A stretch of 64,000 nucleotides of DNA, taken from the NCBI GenBank assembly GCA_002280855.1, contig NCEU01000005.1, positions 1 to 64,000 on the forward strand, in the 5' to 3' direction. Position 1 is the first letter of the stretch, and each line of letters starts with the position of its first letter. This document shows, piece by piece, positions 61,598-64,000 of this stretch. This DNA is from Sphingomonadales bacterium 32-65-25. GTDB taxonomy: Bacteria > Pseudomonadota > Alphaproteobacteria > Sphingomonadales > Sphingomonadaceae. The position numbers and the translations under genes were made by a program. The notes below the pieces were generated by a model. The model was not told the DNA's origin. It searched no databases and worked only from the letters and a program-made list of their open reading frames with translations.

Positions 61598-62296
61598 TCA
61601 GAGCACTTCTGCCAATAGGCCAGTCATTGCAGCCCAGCTGCGCTCATCAGCCGCCGCGTTATACATCGCTGTGCCGGGCGAATTGGCATGTTCGTTGGTG
61701 AAGCTGTGATAGGTGCCGCCATAGGCATGGATCTGCCAATCGGCGCCGGCCGCGGTCATTTCGGCGGCCAGCGCGTGGTGATCCTGCGGCGGCGTGTAAG
61801 GGTCTTCCCAGCCGTGCAGCGCCATCACCTTGGCGGTGATCGGCCCGGCCGCGCCCAGGCCGGCATTATAGATGCCGTGGAAGCTGACTGCCGCCTTCAC
61901 ACGCGGATCGCAAGCGCGCGCGACATCGAGCGCGCACAGGCCACCAAAGCAATAACCGATGATGGCGAGCCGGTTGGCGTCAACCTGCGACAGTCCGGCG
62001 GCAGCATCGACCGCGGCAAGCAGGCGCTGGCGCAGCGCAGCGCGATCACCCACCCACGGGCCCATCAATGCGCTGTTGTCACCGGCCGGATCACCGCGCC
62101 GGCCCTTGCCATACACGTCGATGGCCATGGCGGCGTAGCCAAGAGCCGCCAGCTTGTCGGCCACAGCGTTGTCCCACGCAGTTTGTCCCACCCAGTTTGG
62201 CGCGATCAGCACGCAGGGGAACGGGCCGTCGCCGGCCGGCAGCGCCAGATAGGCTTCCAGTTCGTCGGTGCCGTCAAAATAACTGAACACGGTCAT
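61598..62296 (-). CDS. Dienelactone hydrolase family protein
   Basis: The 232-residue protein has PCVLIAPNWVGQTAWD, DVYGKGRRGD, nucleophilic Cys in IGYCFGGLCALDVARA, HGWEDPYTPP and the His region TYHSFTNEHA. It is of the YghX/DLH group; the substrate is unknown. It sits between the YbbA-like ATPase gene (14 bp gap) and the YbbP-like permease gene. Confidence 0.9.
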   Translation of the reverse strand: MTVFSYFDGTDELEAYLALPAGDGPFPCVLIAPNWVGQTAWDNAVADKLAALGYAAMAIDVYGKGRRGDPAGDNSALMGPWVGDRAALRQRLLAAVDAAAGLSQVDANRLAIIGYCFGGLCALDVARACDPRVKAAVSFHGIYNAGLGAAGPITAKVMALHGWEDPYTPPQDHHALAAEMTAAGADWQIHAYGGTYHSFTNEHANSPGTAMYNAAADERSWAAMTGLLAEVL

Positions 62297-62310
62297 GAAA
62301 TTGCTTCCCC

Positions 62311-63015
62311 TTATTCGGCCGCTTCGGCCAGATTCATCCGGTCATCCACGATCAGCCCGTCGCGCATAGTGATGATGCGGTCACACAGCGGCGCCAGATC
62401 GGCATCATGGGTGATCAGCACCAGAGTCGCGCCGGTTTCCGTGAGGCGGCCGAACAACAGATCGATGATGGCCGCCCCCGTGGCCGCATCAAGATTGCCG
62501 GTGGGTTCATCGGCGAAGATCAGTGCCGGGCGGCCAACCAGCGCGCGGGCGATGGCGACGCGCTGCTGTTCTCCGCCCGAAAGCTGCGTGGGATAATGGT
62601 GGAGGCGATGGCCGAGGCCAACAGCTTCCAGTTCGGCCTTCGCGCGGGCCTGCACATCGGCTTCGCCGGCCAATTCCAGCGGCACGGCAACATTTTCCAG
62701 CGCGGTCATGGTCGGGATCAGGTGGAAGGCCTGCAGCACGATGCCGATGCGGCCACGGCGGGCGCGGGCGAGGCCGTCTTCGTTCATGGTGGTAAATTCG
62801 GCGCCGGCAACGCGCACGCTGCCGCTGGTCGCCCGTTCCATGCCGGACAACACGGCCATCGCCGAGGATTTGCCGGAACCCGACGGACCGAGGATGGCGA
62901 TGCGCTGGCCGGCCGGCACGTCGAGCGTCAGCCCGCGCAGCACATCCACTGCGGCATCGCCGCTGCCCAGCCGCAGGGTGACATCGCGGGCTTCAATCAC
63001 CATATGGCTGTTCAT
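62311..63015 (-). CDS. ABC transporter ATP-binding protein (YbbA/LolD type)
   Basis: The 234-residue ATPase has Walker A ILGPSGSGKSSAM, signature LSGGEQQRVAIARAL, Walker B LIFADEPTGNLD and the H-loop LITHDADLA. It forms a transporter with the permease at 59121. It is divergent from the tesA-like gene, as in many proteobacteria where tesA and ybbAP are neighbours. Confidence 0.93.
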   Translation of the reverse strand: MNSHMVIEARDVTLRLGSGDAAVDVLRGLTLDVPAGQRIAILGPSGSGKSSAMAVLSGMERATSGSVRVAGAEFTTMNEDGLARARRGRIGIVLQAFHLIPTMTALENVAVPLELAGEADVQARAKAELEAVGLGHRLHHYPTQLSGGEQQRVAIARALVGRPALIFADEPTGNLDAATGAAIIDLLFGRLTETGATLVLITHDADLAPLCDRIITMRDGLIVDDRMNLAEAAE

Positions 63016-63047
63016 CCGCGTCCCGCTTGGCTGAAAGGATTCGAGTC

Positions 63048-63698
63048 TTGCCCGAATTAGGTGTTCGAAGCGCGCTTTACCAGATGGCGTTGCTGATTGG
63101 CGCGCTGTTCATGTCGCAGGCGGCGCTGGCACGGCCACTCGTGGTACTGGCCTATGGCGACAGCCTCACCGCAGGCTATCAACTGCCGCCCGGCCAGGGC
63201 TTTGCCCCGCAGCTGGAAAAGGCCTTGAAAGCCAAAGGCCGCAACGTCACCGTGGTCGGTGCCGGCGTGTCGGGCGACACCAGCACGCAGGGGCGCGCCC
63301 GGGTGAACTGGGTGCTGGCCGGCATGAAGCAGAAGCCCGATCTGGTGGTGCTGGAACTGGGCGCCAACGACATGCTGCGCGGGCAATCGCCGAAAACGGC
63401 GCGCGCGAATCTCGATGCGATGGTGAAGACGTTCAAGGCCAAAGGCGCGCGTGTGCTGGTCGCCGGGATGCGGGCCAATCCCACCTTGGGCAAGGCCTAT
63501 GTGACGGAATTCGAGGGCATGTTCCCGGCGGTGGCAAAGGCCAATGGTGTTTCGCTCTATCCCTTCTTCCTGGATGGCGTCGCCGCGCAGCCCGGCCTGC
63601 AGCTGGCCGATGGCATGCACCCCAATGGCAAGGGCGTGGCTGTGATGGTGAAGCGCATCCTGCCGGCCGTGGAACAGGAACTTGCCAAGGTGAAGTGA
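63048..63698 (+). CDS. tesA: Exported GDSL esterase (TesA/arylesterase type)
   Basis: The 216-residue serine hydrolase has a signal peptide (VRSALYQMALLIGALFMSQA), block I AYGDSLTAGYQ, block III GANDML and block V DGMHPNGKG. It acts in the periplasm on thioesters or aryl esters. Start is set at TTG 63048, because AAAGGA lies eight bases upstream; ATG 63084 is an alternative. It overlaps the thpR start (TGATG). Confidence 0.88.
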   Translation: MPELGVRSALYQMALLIGALFMSQAALARPLVVLAYGDSLTAGYQLPPGQGFAPQLEKALKAKGRNVTVVGAGVSGDTSTQGRARVNWVLAGMKQKPDLVVLELGANDMLRGQSPKTARANLDAMVKTFKAKGARVLVAGMRANPTLGKAYVTEFEGMFPAVAKANGVSLYPFFLDGVAAQPGLQLADGMHPNGKGVAVMVKRILPAVEQELAKVK

Positions 63699-64000
63699 TG
63701 CGGCTGTTCGTCGGCCTCGATCTGCCGGAAAAGGTGAAGGCGGCCCTGCTGGCCAGCATGGGAGGCGTTGCCAATGCGCGCTGGCAGACGGCGGCACAAC
63801 TTCACATCACCCTGCGCTTCATCGGCGAGGTGGATCGCCACACCGCCGCCGACCTCGCCGCCGCGCTGGGCCGGGTAAATGTGCGGCCATTCGAGGCCGA
63901 ACTGGGTGATCCCGGCCTGTTCGACCATCGCGGCCGCATCGACACCTTGTGGGTGGGCGTCCGCCCGGCCGAGGCCCTCACGCAGCTGGCCAAATCCGTC
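63698..64000 (+). CDS. thpR: RNA 2',3'-cyclic phosphodiesterase ThpR (3' end outside window)
   Basis: 101 codons are visible: MRLFVGLDLPEKVKAAL, then the first HxT motif in LHITLRFIGEVD, a linker, and LWVGVRPAEALTQL. This is a 2H phosphoesterase of the ligT/ThpR family that opens 2',3'-cyclic phosphates. The ATG overlaps the tesA stop. The second HxT motif lies beyond the window. Confidence 0.88.
   Translation, partial: MRLFVGLDLPEKVKAALLASMGGVANARWQTAAQLHITLRFIGEVDRHTAADLAAALGRVNVRPFEAELGDPGLFDHRGRIDTLWVGVRPAEALTQLAKSV

Overview
The window reads as chromosome of a high-GC alphaproteobacterium, most likely a member of the Sphingomonadales. The indications are a GapR/DUF2312 protein, a zf-CHCC (NDUFS6-like) protein, a DUF1489 protein, a DUF1244 protein, a large TonB-dependent receptor, a MoeA-like/MocA fusion, and many four-base start/stop overlaps. 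It is almost fully coding and mostly housekeeping or metabolic. I saw no tRNA, rRNA, CRISPR array, transposase or integrase.

Layout. 1-1060: an AT-rich, truncated gene on the minus strand encoding a P-loop ATPase, followed by a gene-free stretch (1061-1695) with two copies of a 218-bp repeat. 1696-3931: ergothioneine genes egtB-egtD. 4289-10690: a minus-strand run (zf-CHCC protein, retropepsin-like periplasmic protein, TldD, a pyridoxamine-oxidase-like protein, DUF2007, a PII protein with His at the uridylylation position, GpmA, exported amidohydrolase). 10850-18249: TonB receptor, an ABC ATPase without its permease, NadB, and a membrane GGDEF-EAL protein. 18368-22535: LeuC without LeuD, a DUF4239-type membrane protein, a class V aminotransferase and a thioredoxin-fold protein. 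22575-25877: yebC-(NTF2-like)-ruvC-ruvA-ruvB, three junctions of which are GTGA overlaps. 25941-28853: YbjQ, two subunits (FAD and 2Fe-2S) of a molybdenum hydroxylase without the large subunit, a GST, GapR and DUF1244. 28931-33959: pyruvate kinase, HAD hydrolase, L36, a lipoprotein-like protein, an M14 carboxypeptidase and a crotonase. 33961-43036: alcohol dehydrogenase, xseB-ispA, coaD, cyclophilin, queA, a small unknown protein, a GreA/B-like factor, two membrane proteins, MgtE, DUF1489 and a GntR regulator. 43057-50702: thiolase plus crotonase, DUF1254 plus a benzoylformate-decarboxylase-like ThDP enzyme, glutathione-dependent formaldehyde detoxification (adhC-fghA), and infA. 50823-58216: a second small unknown protein related to the one at 38.8 kb, a two-domain cold-shock protein coupled to DUF192, then coxG-xdhC-(MoeA/MocA fusion)-dienelactone hydrolase-marR-SDR-isomerase. 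58286-64000: BI-1 protein, a YbbAP-like ABC system with a hydrolase gene between its two parts, a TesA-like esterase and the start of thpR.

How the genes fit together. The coxS/coxM pair (26-27.5 kb) and coxG/xdhC/MoeA-MocA (52-55.5 kb) look like separated parts of one molybdenum hydroxylase system whose catalytic subunit lies outside the window. The MarR gene is bracketed by two identical copies of a sequence containing a perfect palindrome, 500 bp apart, which makes it a likely local regulator of itself and of the SDR/isomerase pair. The less routine observations are the AT-rich ATPase next to a tandem repeat, the two gapless-alignable small proteins beside infA and the GreA/B-like gene, the PII protein without Tyr51, the Gre factor without the usual acidic tip, and a probable CTG start in the YbbP-like permease gene. 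I did not find a complete new defence or mobile system inside the window; the best lead is the truncated ATPase at its left edge.
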